A stretch of 64,000 nucleotides of DNA from Monodelphis domestica (GCF_027887165.1 NC_077227.1:351793207-351857206), one strand, 5' to 3'; counted from the stretch's first letter, positions 1 through 11,989 are shown. Program-made: numbers and translations. Notes: generated from the sequence alone by a model not told the origin.

Positions 1-1865
1 GCACTTAAACACTTGTTTCCTTCCTTCTTTGCTCAGAAGAACTATAAGCCCCAATAGCCCTACAAGGAATCTCCAAAAAGGATATAGGCACTAAAATCAT
101 ATTGGTGGCAATCAGCAAGAAGCTTCCATATACAGCCCAAAGCAAGAAAGAGCAGAACATGCAGGAGGAGGTGCAGGGGTGCTGGCAGGATTGATGCCAG
201 GGGACAAGATTCTTTCTGAGCTCCTTGAAAAGTAACCTGACAGTTGGTATGTGCCATCTCATCCCTCTCCACCCAGGATGGTAATCAGGTTACAGCTAAT
301 TCAACAGTAGCAGGAGGAGGATGAAGCCTTCTTTAAGGTACCACCTCCTCCCTTTCTGGAACTTCTAGCCTTAAGCAAGCAGCCTCACACCCACAGAAGC
401 ACATGCTTCATAGCACTAGACAGAAATACTTGAGGACAAATTGCTGGCCTGGAGCCTTCTGAGCAAAGAGCCCGAAATTGTCTCTGAACACTGTGGGAAG
501 GGAGGAGGTGGAGACAAACTAAACTTTCATGGCTTTCAGCAAGGCCACAGTTATTTTCTCTGGGCTCTCTCTTCTCAGAAATCAATAGCAACACAGTGAG
601 GTCACACAGAGTCAAAGTAACTTTCTACAGGTAGCATCTCCATATAGGGAAAAGCAAGGGCAGGGACAGACTAGAAACAGAATCCAGTTGTGTCCTGCTT
701 AGAAATCCTAATTACAGGATGTCTTCGCAATGGCTATTCTTGGCCCAGGCACTGGTCCCCTGGTTTCTCAAAGAACTACCTTCCTTGTTCCAATTTGTCC
801 TTGCCACAAGCTGACCCAAGTCTTCCTTGGCCATATAAGCAGCTTCTCTAGAAATCTTCTGCCCTGTCTCCACTTGAGCACTCCATGTTAAAAGACCAGG
901 GCCAGTGCTTGCTGGTCAAAAGGCATGAGATCTGGGTTTTTAGCCCAGGACTTTCTACACATGGATAAAATGACAACCATCTTTGGCACTTGCAGGGAGC
1001 CCCAATATATCTCTAAATTCCTATATCCTAGTCCATCTGTACAATACTCTAGGACATAGGCAGGATAAGGACTCTCATTTCACTGAGGATGAAAATGGAG
1101 CCCTGAGGGTTGAAATGATTCATCTAAGTTCAAATAACAAGCTAAGAGCAGAGATGAGACCAGCCATTTTTTTTTTTACTAGTTGGTACCTTTCCCATTG
1201 TGCCACCCAGCTTCAGGCTTCTAGAACAGTATGGAACATGTGGCAAGACAGTATTCTACACTTCTCCTAAGAAATGTTTGCCCTCACCTTTATTCATTGA
1301 AGCCAAAGGGAATCCTCCCCCATCCTCTCCCTAAACAAGTCATTCAAGTTATACCATAGCCATCAGCTCCCAAGGAAAGGAACTGTGGTTCCCTTCTATT
1401 TCTTCTCCCCCTTTAAATGGGATATGACTTCTTTTAGGACCTTTAGGCAAGGTCTTTCCCCTCTCTGAGACATTTTGACTAAAGTATTGGCTGATATATA
1501 AATAGGCAATTTCCCAGCATGTCTCTCCTCTGACCCACATCACCCTGAATCTCTTATTTTCCTTAATGGATCTTTCACAGTAAATGGCAGCCCACATGTT
1601 AAGGCTGTCTCACTAATAGGTATTTCTTTCACTCTAGAAGGATTTCTTCCCCTCTGGGTGGCCACTAAGGCTCAGTCTGCCACTCCTCTCCCCTTCCCTA
1701 CCTTGTTCTTATTCTTTTCCTAGCCTTCCTTGTTTTTTAAAAATAGATTTCTATTCATAGCTTTGGTTTGTATGTAGACATTTCTCCTTGTATCCTTCTC
1801 CTACCTTGACTATCCCTTATTGAAAAGAATTTTATTAAAGAGAAAGAGAAAAAATTCAGCAAAAA
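1..1865. other. Non-coding stretch, no gene recognised
   Basis: I see no exon, RNA gene or clear repeat that I can defend here. Short open frames on both strands overlap one another, have no family resemblance and lack splice context. The part around 1040-1170 faintly resembles a decayed MIR-type SINE, but too weakly to call. It is most likely intergenic or intronic sequence. Confidence 0.5.
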
Positions 1866-1868
1866 CAA

Positions 1869-1917
1869 TATATATATATGTGTATATATATATATATACA
1901 TATATATGGATATATGG
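1869..1917. repeat. (TA)n microsatellite
   Basis: An almost pure alternating TA tract with a few TG and GGA interruptions. It is a simple sequence repeat and likely length-polymorphic. Confidence 0.9.
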
Positions 1918-2169
1918 AATGGAATATGCAGTGTTCCATACCCATGGACCCCTACTACTGCAAAGTAGAGTTGGTGGGAGAATGAAGGGAAGGGTCTTTT
2001 CATATCTGCCCTCTGGAACATAATGTAGTGCTGTCCTTAGGGCACTGATGGTCTAGCAGCTCAAAGTAAGAGATGCTTCCTGAGCAGTTAATACTTGCCC
2101 AGCTTTGTGATAAGACATTCAGATAAGCACAAGTTAGGAACTCTATCCTCACTGAGTTCAAAGTCAGGT

Positions 2170-2400
2170 TGCAGGTCACAGAATCTTAAAGGTTGGAAAG
2201 GACCTCAGAGGACACCTGGTCATAGGCTTTTGAGCAGCAAAGGTCTCTAGAGATCACCCACTCTAACCTGTTTTATAGTTGAAGAAACAGAATAACCAAA
2301 GAATTTAAATGACTTGCCTGAGGAAAGTCACACAGGTAGTTAATGGCAGTGCTCATATTCCAGTTCTAGGGTTTGCTCTATTAAGCATAACTTTCTTCAA
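2170..2400 (+). repeat. L3/CR1- or MIR-type ancient repeat
   Basis: The text 'cacagaatcttaaaggttggaaaggacct' followed by a degenerate 'gaagaaacagaat...gacttgcctgaggaaagtcacacaggtagt' is the usual decayed signature of old mammalian L3/MIR-type repeats. Boundaries are approximate. Confidence 0.55.
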
Positions 2401-2462
2401 CATTGTCTTTGGAATCAGAGGAACTAAGTTTGAATCTCACTCAGTTCTGTAAACTTCCTCTT

Positions 2463-2647
2463 CTTTTCTTTTTAAAACCCTTACCATCTATCTTGGTATC
2501 GATTTTAAGACAGAAAAGCACAAGGGCTAGGTAATTAGGGTTAAGTTACTTGCCCAGGGTCAAATAACTATAAGTGTCTAAGACCAGATTTGAATCCAGG
2601 ACCCCTCATCTCCATGCCTGACTATCCACTGAGCCACCTAGCTTCCC
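2463..2647 (-). mobile_element. Marsupial tRNA-derived SINE, minus orientation
   Basis: The plus strand reads from the A-rich tail (as T-rich, 'aaaacccttaccatctatcttgg') to the head ('ccactgagccacctagcttcccc'), so the element lies on the minus strand. It shares the core 'acttgcccagggtca' and 'gatttgaatccaggacc' with the other copies in this window. Confidence 0.85.
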
Positions 2648-2694
2648 CTTTCTGTAAACTTTAAAAAATTTTTTGATAACCGTATTTTAATATA

Positions 2695-2815
2695 ATTGGC
2701 TTCCTTTATAATCCCATGATTTTTATTTAATGTATTTAAAAATATTATTCTAAAAAGGCTTTGCCTGACTGCCAAAGGGGTCTGTAACATGAAAAAAATT
2801 AAGCACCACTATAGT
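2695..2815 (+). repeat. Right-end fragment of a hAT-like old repeat
   Basis: It contains 'gactgccaaaggggtctgtaacatgaaaaa', matching the right part of the fuller copy at 7697-7912. Only the right end is present. The family assignment to a non-autonomous hAT is an inference. Confidence 0.45.
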
Positions 2816-2984
2816 AGGGTTTTCTGTGGTACCTGGCTGGTCCTTAGTTCAATTTGCTCTCTGGGCTACATAACGATTCAATTTTCTTCAAAAAGGACTA
2901 GTTCAAGTTCCACCTGACACATGTTAGCTGTGTGACTATGAACCAATCTCTTAAACTCTCTATAAACTTCACATATCTCCTCCC

Positions 2985-3365
2985 CCACATTAAGACCATT
3001 GGTTTCATGTGATCTTTTTCTAGTTTAGTTGCATGCCCAATATATTGATCTGCTCTTTCCCTATTTTTTTAATGTAAGCATTTAGATATATCCATTTCCC
3101 CCTAAGAGCAGCTTTGACTACATCCCATAAATTTTTGTATGTTGTCTCCTTGTCATTTTCTCTAATGAAATTACTGATTGTTTCTATGATTTGTTTTCTG
3201 ACCCACTCATTTTTTTAGGATAAGATTAATTTCCAATTAATTTTTAGTTTTTCTGCTGGCCTTTGTTGAATGTAATTTTTATTGCATTATGGTTTGAAAA
3301 GGCATTTATTGCACTTATTGTTTCTGCTTTTCTACATTTGCTTGCAAGGTTTTTACATTAAGACT
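2985..3365 (-). mobile_element. Old L1 ORF2 fragment, minus orientation
   Basis: T-rich text such as 'gacccactcattttttta', 'ggtttgaaaaggcattta' and 'actacatcccataaatttt' is the antisense of an internal L1 ORF2 region. No open frame survives. Ends are approximate. Confidence 0.6.
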
Positions 3366-3419
3366 ATTGGTTTCAGAACAGTTATATATCTGCATTGGGA
3401 GAGGGGGTTTCCTTTCTCA

Positions 3420-4180
3420 GAGTGCCCCATATTAATGAAATAACAAGACTGAATCAAAACAAACAAGCAAGCTACTTAGAAATATTTTTTTTGTAATATA
3501 CATTTTTCCCCCTTCCCTTCAAAACAAGGTCTTTACTCCAGCAGCCGGACCCATGCTCTCCAAAGGCAATGGGATAAGGAGAAGAGAAACCAACTTTCCA
3601 CCCTAAAATATTCAATAGGTTCTGTGGCCAGATGGTAAATGGCACTCATGCCCAGGAGGGTGAAGACTTGAGCTGTGCTTAGGCTACCCTTGACAGATAA
3701 AGTTCTTCATTAAAGCTAAAAGCCAGGCAGGCCACCCCAGGAGATAATTGCTTGCCTTCCTTGTGCACCCAGCTAAAATATGAGACTGAAGGATCCTGTC
3801 TTGAATGTTTAGGACCCAGGGCTAATGAAGATTACATTGTTGCTTCAGTCACATAAGAACCCTCCACTCTTGTTCGGTTTCAAAGTCCTACCCTTAACCA
3901 CAATCTGACTTATTTCTCCCAAATCAACCTCAACAACCTAGCCCTAGCCACAGGGAGAGCCCAAAGGGCTAGCACATAATATATATCTTTACTTGTTATG
4001 AAGACCAGATTCCATTCTCAATGATGGTGATATAGATTAAAATGCACACCTTGCAGTTCTACAAAAGTCAGGTCTCCAACCACAGGATTGACACAGAAAC
4101 CAGCTCTAAATATGAAGGATGGTCCAATATTATTATCAGAGTCCTCTGGTAGTAGAAAAAGGATCCCACCTCTTCTATGA
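3420..4180. other. Non-coding stretch, nothing recognised
   Basis: No repeat family, exon or RNA gene could be supported. The base composition is ordinary. Confidence 0.4.
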
Positions 4181-4182
4181 GG

Positions 4183-4412
4183 TGGCAACTAGGTAGCATA
4201 ATAGTTAGAGATATTGGACAGATAGTCAAAAAGAGCTAAATTCAAATGTATGCCAGCTGTATTCCTTGGGCAAGTCAGTTTCCTTATCTGCAAAATGGAG
4301 ATAATAACACCACCTACCTCTAAGCATTGTTGTGAGGATAAAATGAGATATTTGCAATGTACTTTGGAAATCTTAAGCACTATATCATTACTGATGATGA
4401 TGATGATAGTGA
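4183..4412 (+). mobile_element. MIR/CORE-type SINE with (GAT)n tail
   Basis: A SINE ('ggtggcaactaggtagcataatagtt ... cttgggcaagtcagtttccttatctgcaaaatgg ... ttgttgtgaggataaaatgag') that ends in a short (GAT)n run. This is the CORE-SINE body common to marsupials. Confidence 0.7.
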
Positions 4413-4650
4413 TGAAGATAAAACTGACCACTCCAGGCCAAACTGATTTCTTCTCTTCTCTGATTTCCCATCACACTTAATTCCTGTATAACTTATTAGA
4501 CATTCAATTAATATTACAAGGTAATAACTAATATGTACATTCCTCTTATCTCCCCAGCTGGTCTATACACTCCCTTAGGGGAAGGACTGTGTCTTGCATA
4601 TCTGATTTCTTCACAGCATTGTGCATATTCTAGGTACTAAGAAAACACTC

Positions 4651-4840
4651 AATAGGAAGCTAGATGGTTCAATGGATAGAAAAGTCAGGCTTAAAGATAG
4701 GAGGTCCTGGGTTCAAATCTTACCTCAGACCCTTCCTAGCTGTGTGACCCTAGGTAAGTCACTTAACTTCCCTTATTGCTCTTCTGCCTTGGAACCAATA
4801 CTTAGTATTAATCCTAAGGCAGAAGTTTAAGGGTTAAAAA
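4651..4840 (+). mobile_element. Marsupial tRNA-derived SINE
   Basis: The head 'aggaagctagatggttcaatgg', core 'cctagctgtgtgaccctagg' and end 'cttctgccttggaaccaat' run in order, followed by an A-rich tail. Confidence 0.9.
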
Positions 4841-4980
4841 AACAACACCCAACTGAATGACTTGTAGCAAAGAAAAAGGATGACTCTAACCAAAATATTT
4901 TACAAAGGAGGAAAAAAAGACCCAGAGAAATTAAATTACTGTTTTAAGGTCCATTCAGAAAAAATAAGAGTAGATTTGAA

Positions 4981-5184
4981 GGGGGCAGCTAGATGGTTCA
5001 GTGAATTGAGAATCAGATCTAGAGATGGGAGGCCTTGGGTTCAATTCTGGTCTCAGATACTTCCTAGCTACATGACCCTGGACATGTCATCTAACTCCCA
5101 TTCCCTAGCCCTTATTGTTCTTCTGCCTTGGAACCAATACACAGTATTGATTCTAAAACAGAAGGTAAAGGATTTTTAAAAAAC
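4981..5184 (+). mobile_element. Marsupial tRNA-derived SINE
   Basis: A complete copy with the same head, core and 'ttctgccttggaaccaat' end as its neighbour at 4651, plus an A-rich tail. It lies about 140 bp downstream in the same orientation. Confidence 0.9.
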
Positions 5185-5369
5185 AAAAGAGAGGGTCTGG
5201 GAGGAAGATTCAGGTTCCTTAATTCCTCAGATTGGCATTCCTGTCTCCAAACCCGACTATCTTTCTTTTTTTCATATTAAAAAATACTAAATTTTTCATT
5301 AAAAAAAGAAGAAATCAAGATATCCCTGAGCCTGGTAGGTCAACAAACTTTCCATGAAGTATTTCAATT

Positions 5370-5830
5370 CCACTGAGTTTATTAAGTAGTTATGAATCAT
5401 AAATGATATCAGACACGGGATACAAAGACAAACTAGAAATGCTGAACCTGATCTCAGGGAGCTTACATTCTCCTGAGAGAGATAACATTGGCCCAGTTAA
5501 ATATGGATGAGGTGAAAATGAGGAAAGAGGTGAAAGTGAGGTGGACGTATGTTCTAAGACTTAGGAGCAGTCCATGTAAAGGCATGAGGGAAAGAAATGG
5601 ATGTGACAAGTACAGAACACAGCAAATAGGCTGATTTGGCTGGAAAATAGAATGCATGAGGGGGAGCAATGTGAAACAGATCTAGAAAGATAGGTTCTAA
5701 CCAGACTGTGAGAAGCTTCAAGTGTCAGCCAAGGGAGTTTGTGTTTTAACCCAGAGGTAATAGAGAGAGAAGTAGTACTTTAGCAGCTGTGTGAAAGACA
5801 GATTGGAGAAGAGAGATACCAATTGGAAGG
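5370..5830 (-). mobile_element. L2 fragment, minus orientation
   Basis: It begins with a decayed 'tttattaagtagttatgaatc ... gggatacaaagacaaac ... tcagggagcttacattc'. It continues as 'gatttggctggaaaatagaatgc ... gtttgtgttttaacccagaggtaatag'. This is the antisense of the L2 3' coding region as seen repeatedly in this window. No open frame remains. Confidence 0.6.
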
Positions 5831-6154
5831 ATTCTATGGTGGGTGGTGATTAGGGTGCTGGTCAGATGGAGAGGAGGCTTGATATTGACTCACATAAGAG
5901 ATGTGGTGGAGGTGGAATGAATGGGAGGGGGGGTCTACCTGAGCTCTGATATAAGAACAATGAGAATACCAAATCCTAGAGTGGGGAGTAGGAGGTAAAT
6001 GGGTAAGGGGAGGATATGGTAGGGAAAACTTATCAAAATACAGGAGAATTGCCTCAGGTGTGGATAGCTCTTCAAGGACTTTCCCAGGCAGAGAGAGGCA
6101 AGCACTGGAACAAAAATGGGATGAGTTCAACAGCAAGAGGGGAAGGAGTCTTAC

Positions 6155-6188
6155 CATGTTGGCCATGATTTCTGGTGGTGCACACAAG
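6155..6188 (-). other. Candidate 34-nt exon with ATG, minus strand
   Basis: On the minus strand a long pyrimidine tract ends in 'ttcttctttgcag', a near-ideal splice acceptor. After 34 nt comes 'ATG|GTAAGA', a good donor. The exon holds an ATG in fair context (AAATCATGG, bases 6166-6164), which would encode Met-Ala-Asn-Met before splicing. It could be the first coding exon of a minus-strand gene whose promoter is the CpG island near 16 kb. There is no homology support, so it may be a chance pair of sites. Confidence 0.3.
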
Positions 6189-6650
6189 CTGCAAAGAAGA
6201 AAGAGGAGAAGAATTAAAACCCATTTTCTATCCACTGCCTCTCACCTTCATCCTTCCACTGAAAAGAGGAAGCATGGAGAAAGGAAGTCAATTCAGCATG
6301 ATTTATCCCCAGTGGTAGAACCCTGAATGACTGGATCACTATTGTGCTTCCTTTAGAAGCTTTTCATGTGCTGGTTGAAGGAGGGGGAGGGAGAAACTAG
6401 TTCTCAAGAATTCTCCTCTGGTGGTTCCTTTCTTTGAGGGCCCAAACTCATTTCAATCCTCTATACCCTGAGCATAGTATTTTCTCCAGTAAGGGAGGTT
6501 CCTTTCTATCAGAGTGAGTAATATTGAAACCCAACAGCAGGAAGGGACCTCCAAAATCACCTAATCCAGCCTCTTCATTTTAGAGATGGAAACTGAATTA
6601 GAAAAGGAAGTTATTTGATCAAAGTCATACATGGATATTTATATTTTGTT

Positions 6651-7318
6651 AGGTGGTTCAGTGGATTGAGAGCCAGACCTGAGCTGGGAGGTCCTGTGTG
6701 TGAATTTAATATAAAATGTACCCCTTTATTCTATTTGATAACCCCACCCTTTGACTGGTCGTGCATGCATGCATACTGTAGCTTCCTGGAAGAGGTTGGT
6801 TCAAGTGTACATGTGGTTACGTATCATTCTGGCATGGGGCTTACAGAAGTCCCCATACTATGGCTGATGTATCTGGAAGCCAGGACTCAGGACCCAGATT
6901 GAGGTTTTAGCCTGTCCAACCAGAGCCCCAGGAAGAGTGGAGAAAATGGGCTATATAAGCAAATGTAGAGGAAGAAGCACTAGCTCTCTCTCTTCCTGGA
7001 TATGAGCTACTCTCTCCCTTCTCTGAAGCATTTAACATTCTGCTTGAGCTCCTCTTCATGGAAGCAGCTTTTAGTTAGGACAGCTTAGTGATCTCTCTCT
7101 CACACACTTTTACTAGTAAATAATTACACATACAATCTCCAGAGAATTTTACCATTACACCTGGGTTCAAGACTGGCCTCAGAAATTTCCTAGATGTGTG
7201 ATCCTGAACAAGTCACTTAACTGAGAAAGTCACTTAACCCCCATTACCTAGCCCTTACTGCTCTTTTGCCTTGGAGCCAATACACAGAATTGATTCTAAG
7301 ATGGAAAGTAAGAAAAAA
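6651..7318 (+). mobile_element. Marsupial SINE split by an LTR insertion
   Basis: The left part (to 6696) reads 'ttaggtggttcagtggattgag...ggaggtcctg'. The right part resumes at 7160 with 'cctgggttcaagactggcctcag' and runs to 'gccttggagccaatacacag'. The two halves join seamlessly once the 6697-7159 LTR and one CCTG are removed. The right half also has a small internal duplication of 'aagtcacttaac'. Confidence 0.85.
6697..7159 (+). mobile_element. Solo retroviral LTR with 4-bp TSD
   Basis: The 463-bp block starts TGTGTGAATT and ends CATTACA (TG...CA). It is flanked by CCTG at 6693-6696 and at 7160-7163. A TATATAAG box lies at 6953. The insertion interrupts a SINE, which fixes both ends. There is no internal retroviral sequence, so this is a solo LTR left by LTR-LTR recombination. 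Orientation is taken from the TATA position. Confidence 0.85.
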
Positions 7319-7351
7319 AACCTATCTTTTTTTTTAAACAACTTTCCCCTA

Positions 7352-7600
7352 ACTGAGGCAACTAAATGGCAGTGGTGCACTAGACCTCAAGTAAGGAAGA
7401 TCTAAGTTCAAAGCCAGACTTGGATACGAGCTATATGACCCTGGACAAACCAATTAACCTGTTTGCCTCAGTTTTCTCACCTATAAAATAGGGATAATAA
7501 CAGCACCAAATCTTAAAGATTGTTGTGAGGATCTAATGAGATAATATTTATAAAGACACCGTGCTTAGCTCTTAATAAATGCTTAATCCCTTTCCTTTCC
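7352..7600 (+). mobile_element. CORE-SINE (MIR/MON-type)
   Basis: Contains 'tatatgaccctggacaaacc', 'gcctcagttttctcacctataaaataggg', 'attgttgtgaggatctaatgaga' and 'cttaataaatgctta', the ordered parts of a mammalian CORE-SINE. Confidence 0.75.
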
Positions 7601-7696
7601 TACATAGTGAGTCATTTCTTATAAATAAAACTAAAAAAGAAAAAAGCTATCAAAAGTATCAATAAAATTAACCCATTAAATGAGAAAAACAGACTA

Positions 7697-7915
7697 AATC
7701 AGAAATTCTTAACCTGAGGACCACAGATGCCCAAAGAGTCCATGAATCATTTTCTGGGTTTAGACATCCATGAATTTGGATGGGGGAAAAAACACTCTTC
7801 TTTTCACTAACCTTCAATTAATAATTTAAACAATAAATTCCAGGAAGGGGTATCTATAGATCTCATCAGACTGCCTAAGGGGCCCATGACACATAAAAGG
7901 TCAAGAAACCCCAGT
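7697..7915 (+). mobile_element. hAT-like non-autonomous DNA transposon
   Basis: The ends are imperfect inverted repeats: 'attcttaacct' on the left and 'aggtcaagaaa' on the right. There is no coding capacity. The internal 'gactgcctaaggggcccatgacac' recurs at 2760-2815. The assignment to hAT rests on the end sequence and small size. Confidence 0.5.
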
Positions 7916-9060
7916 ATAGTCAATAACCTATACTTGTATTTTCCCATCTCTAGAAACAGAAAGGTTCCCTCGTGTCTTCCCTAGGGTCAGTTTTGTTCAT
8001 TATCGTTATACAATGTTCATTATCAGTGATCTGGCAAGTCAGTGATGGAACTGGAACTCAAGACCACATTTATTTATTCCTCAGCTAAAGTACTTTCCAC
8101 AATTTCATGCTGTCTCTAAGAATCCAAGGATGCCCCATAATTAATTGTCTCAGATGAATTTAATCCTGATCCCCACCGAAACCCAAGGCAATTCAATTTC
8201 AACTCTGATGGTACAGATTGTACCAGAGTTCTCTCTATATTCTCTACCCCCTCCCTGCTGGCCCCTAACTCTTTCCATCTCCCTCATTGTCTGGATTACC
8301 TCAATCAGAGGCCTCAACTTTGCTAAAACCAGAAACCAGAGGGTACTGGTAGATGGGGGAGGGAGAAACTAAGCAGCTAAAACCCCAGGAAACCCTTTTC
8401 TGTTTCCCCGGCAACACTAAGGAGGAAATGAAAACACTCGAGTAAGTTCCAAATCTTCAACTCCTCCCCCATGGAGAGACCATGGGTGAGGCAGGAGGGG
8501 AGGGAAGGTAGGCATAAATTACTCTAAAAGGTACTCCATTGGTACAGATGGGGAGGGAACAGGAGGGACAAAGATCAAAACTCAAGAATGAATTATCCCT
8601 TAGACATCATCTGATCCTTCATTGGGCTGAATCCTCCCACCCTACCCAGGACTGAATTGGTTTTTCCTTGGCCACGTAGCTGGAAAATTCAGCAATGGCC
8701 CAGGTCCAGCATGAGTAAATGAGGCCATCTGGGTAAAAGCCCCTTTCTAAAGGAGAGAGGGCTGGAGTCTAGGCTTTTTAATCTTGATGAGATAAACTTA
8801 GAAACTTTCAGGGTTGGGGCACAGAAGGCACACTCCTCTAAAGCAGAGAAGCCCAGTGTCTCAAGGGAAAGCTGAAAGGCAAGACTGGCCCCCAGACCCC
8901 ATTCTGGGCAGAGAATCCTTCTCTTCTTTACATGGATTTATAGCAGACTGCTCAAGATCTCATAAACAAAGGCCCATTCCCTCCATCTTGTCTGGGAATT
9001 CCTTTCTTTTTCCTTCTCCCATCTCCTTGTTCCTCAATATGAATTTATCTCCACAGCATT
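7916..9060. other. Non-coding stretch, nothing recognised
   Basis: No exon or repeat is strong enough to call. A few MIR-like phrases occur around 8040-8070 and 8640-8690. Confidence 0.4.
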
Positions 9061-9067
9061 CTTGGAC

Positions 9068-9240
9068 AAGACAGCTGGGTAGGTTCTCCATTCTGTCTCT
9101 GCTACTAATTTGTGACTTTGGACAAATTATTTCTTTTCTGGACAAGTTTTCTCGATGTAGAATGGGAGAAAGGGGTTTGGGTTGGCAAGATGATCTCTAA
9201 AATTGCTATCCACATCTGAAATGCTATTATTTGTGTTCCT
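9068..9240 (+). repeat. MIR-type SINE fragment
   Basis: The order 'ctgctactaatttgtgactttggacaaatt ... gatgtagaatgggagaaa ... gatgatctctaaaattgc' follows the MIR core. Confidence 0.6.
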
Positions 9241-9885
9241 AGCTATTAACTTTTTCCACCTTAAAGACAAAGGTTCAACAGAGTCCTTGAAGATAGTAAC
9301 TTCCACAACCACTACTGGCCTCAGGACTTGAATTTACCTCCTTAGGTTACTAGGACTCAAGACTAATTTTGTTCTCTTTTCCCTTTACAAGTCTACATGT
9401 AGAGAAATTTAGGAGGACTGGGGCTCATTTCTAGTTTATCTATTTGCAATTTTCATGAAATCTTCAGCCCCCTGTTCCCAGCTGCTATTATATCTTCTGA
9501 AAGACAAAGATCTGCCATTTTACTCTGGTCCCTGCAGGTTCACCCGCACACTGATTCTAGATAACCTTTTATCCTGGATATGGATGGATGGTTGTGTGGG
9601 TGAAGGAGGAAGAGAGATAAAGAAGAAAGTAGAGATTTTCTGCTAGTAATGGCTCGCCCAGGGGATACCAAGGGACCGAAATGTAGCTTTAAGCAAGGGA
9701 CAGATAATCTTGGAAGGGACAGGAGGGAGTCAGTATCAGTGAGAACTTTAGCAGGGAAAGAAAGAAAACAACAACAAAAAAAATGTTCAACCTTAAAGAG
9801 GGACAAGTTATTATTATTTTTGTCTTTAAAGAGCCTTCTAAGAACTTTCTAAGACCCTGGAAAGGACCTCAAAACCTACTACCCA
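9241..9885. other. Non-coding stretch, nothing recognised
   Basis: Only short chance reading frames occur, with no repeat signature I can name. Confidence 0.4.
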
Positions 9886-10080
9886 GGGGCAACTAGACCG
9901 CACAGTGGAGAGAAAGCCAGGCCTGGAATTGGGAGAACCTGGATTCAAATCTGGTACCAGACACTTCCTAGCTGTGTGACCCTAGACAAATCACTAACCC
10001 CAGTTGCCTAGCCCTTACTGCTCTTCTGCCTTAGAATCAGTAATGATCAGTTCTAATATAGAAAACAAGGGTTAAAACAA
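9886..10080 (+). mobile_element. Marsupial tRNA-derived SINE
   Basis: Contains 'gggcaactagaccgcacagtgg', 'cttcctagctgtgtgacccta' and 'cttctgccttagaatcagt', with an A-rich tail. Moderately diverged. Confidence 0.88.
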
Positions 10081-10117
10081 AAAGAAAACCCCCTACCCCA
10101 AAAACCCCTCCTTCCCA

Positions 10118-10340
10118 GAATATCAAAGGTTAGAGGGGACCTTAGAGATGATCTGGCTCAACTTCCTCATTTTATACATCCTGGAGTAGTGAAATATTGC
10201 TAGCCTTGCAATTAGGAGAGATCTGGATTTATTCTCACTAGTAGTTTGCCTAAAGACAAGTCACTTAACCTTTATGAGCATCAGTTTCTCCTTCTGTAAA
10301 ATAAATCAATACTTCAAGGATCGCTATTACCATAATATAT
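10118..10340 (+). repeat. L3/CR1 plus MIR-type fragments
   Basis: 'tatcaaaggttagaggggaccttagagatga' is L3-like. It is followed by MIR-like text 'agacaagtcacttaacc...cagtttctccttctgtaaaata'. Confidence 0.55.
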
Positions 10341-10364
10341 AAATGAAACTCATAATGATATAGC

Positions 10365-10570
10365 AGTCTCGACCTTTTTGGTTTCATGGCCTCTTTATGC
10401 TATTGAGGACCCCCCCTACCAAACAAAGAGTTGTTTATGTGGATCTTATCTATATTTACTGTATACAAATATTTTAAAAGTTTTAGTAGTATGAAAATAG
10501 TTTTGATCAAGAGGTTCAGTGATCCCCAGCAGTCCCCAGACCACATCTTCAGAACTGCTGAGTTAGGAGG
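10365..10570. mobile_element. hAT-Charlie-like element
   Basis: The text 'cttttt...ctctttatgctattgaggacc...gtttatgtggatcttatctat' and the right end 'gaccacatcttcagaactgctg' resemble an old mammalian hAT element. Non-coding and strongly decayed. Confidence 0.45.
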
Positions 10571-10659
10571 ATAAGTCTTAGGCTTGGAGCTCAGAGTTGA
10601 TATTTGATTTGCTGGTATCAGAAGTAGGACAGGAACTCACTCTCCTGACCCCAAGTTCA

Positions 10660-10905
10660 GGGGTTGCCATCTGTGAAATGGGACCAGTAATATCTATCAG
10701 TAGCATTCATATAATGTCTTTGAGGACTGAAATAATTTTCCTTTAGCATTTGTATCCTTATTAGAGGGAAGGCATTTAATAAATGCTTAAGAATTGATTG
10801 ATCTCAGAGAGTGGCTGTGAGACTTAAATGAGAATGCATACAAAGCATTTTGCAAACCTTAAAGTGCTATGGAGATGTGAGTTATTATTTTATAGAGAAA
10901 GGAAC
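10660..10905 (+). repeat. MIR/CORE-SINE fragments
   Basis: Contains 'catctgtgaaatgggaccagtaatat' and 'gtggctgtgagacttaaatgagaatgcatacaaagcattttgcaaacc', typical of the MIR/CORE right half. Confidence 0.6.
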
Positions 10906-10929
10906 TGAGACCTAGATAGGCAAAGGGCT

Positions 10930-11985
10930 TAAAGATCCACAACCAGTTTATTCTTCCCTCCCCCATCTCCTCTGGTACCTGAAGAACAAACAATCAGAAC
11001 AGTCTCTGCATTAAAAAAAATGCATTGAGATCGTCTCACTTGGAAAGTCCAGATAAATGCTATTCTTGGCTCAGGGCCACCAAGCGAATACCCCAGAGGA
11101 GGCCTCACTCTGGTTTCTTAGAGAGCAGTGTTGGCTGCTTGTTGTCATAGAAGGTTAGAACTAAATGGGGCCCTCAGTGTGGGTGATCCCTCCCTTTTCT
11201 GGGCCTCAACTTCTAAAAACTTATATATTAGTATTTCCCTCAGCTATAGATATCATTATAACTCTCATGTTTGTCCAAAGAGTTGGGAGAAAAGGCCCCT
11301 TAGTTATATTCTGTAGGCTAGCATGCTGCTCCTTACCCTCATTATAGAGTCCTTAATTTACAGAGGAGAGAGAAGAAAGAGTAGTCAAAGGGCTTAAGAC
11401 TGGACTGGGATGCTTGGAGTGGGGAACTCAGGATACAGAATACCTGAAGAGCCTTCCTTACTTCCACCCAAGTCAGTCAATGGTTAATTTTGGTGGAAAC
11501 TGAAAACTAAAGACTTAATCCTTTTTTTAGGGGGGAGTAGGAAGGGGAGACATAATTCTAGTATCAATTACTGTACCACATATACAACCTCTCTCCTCTA
11601 GAGTGCACTGAAACCTCAAATAGGTAAGACTTGGGGCTATCCACTCCAAATGGAATCAAGGGCTTAGGGCACATAGAATATCTAGTGTACTCATGCCATG
11701 GGATCACATATTTATGGTTTACTTCCTTACTTAAGCCCCCTAAAAATAAAGATGAGCCTTTTCTGAGAAAACGCAGAGCTCAAACTCATCTCCATCCTAT
11801 ACCATAACTATTCCTAAGTTCCTTGGGAATGGGAGAAACCCTAAAGGCTAGGGGGTAGGACTCTCAGGAAAAGGAGGAACTCCAAGAGAAAGACAGTCAG
11901 TGGGTAAAGAGTTGAGGATCAAGCTTCCTCTTTCTTTGCATTCATCACTTTCTGCCAGTGACCACCAGATCCACACATAAAACCC
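10930..11985. other. Non-coding stretch, nothing recognised
   Basis: No supported exon, RNA or repeat. Faint L3-like text lies near 11140-11200. Confidence 0.4.
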
Positions 11986-11989
11986 CAGA

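Noticed and set aside
5834..6235. 133-codon minus-strand frame
   Set aside because: It overlaps the candidate 34-nt exon but is low-complexity, Pro/Ser/His-rich sequence without family resemblance.
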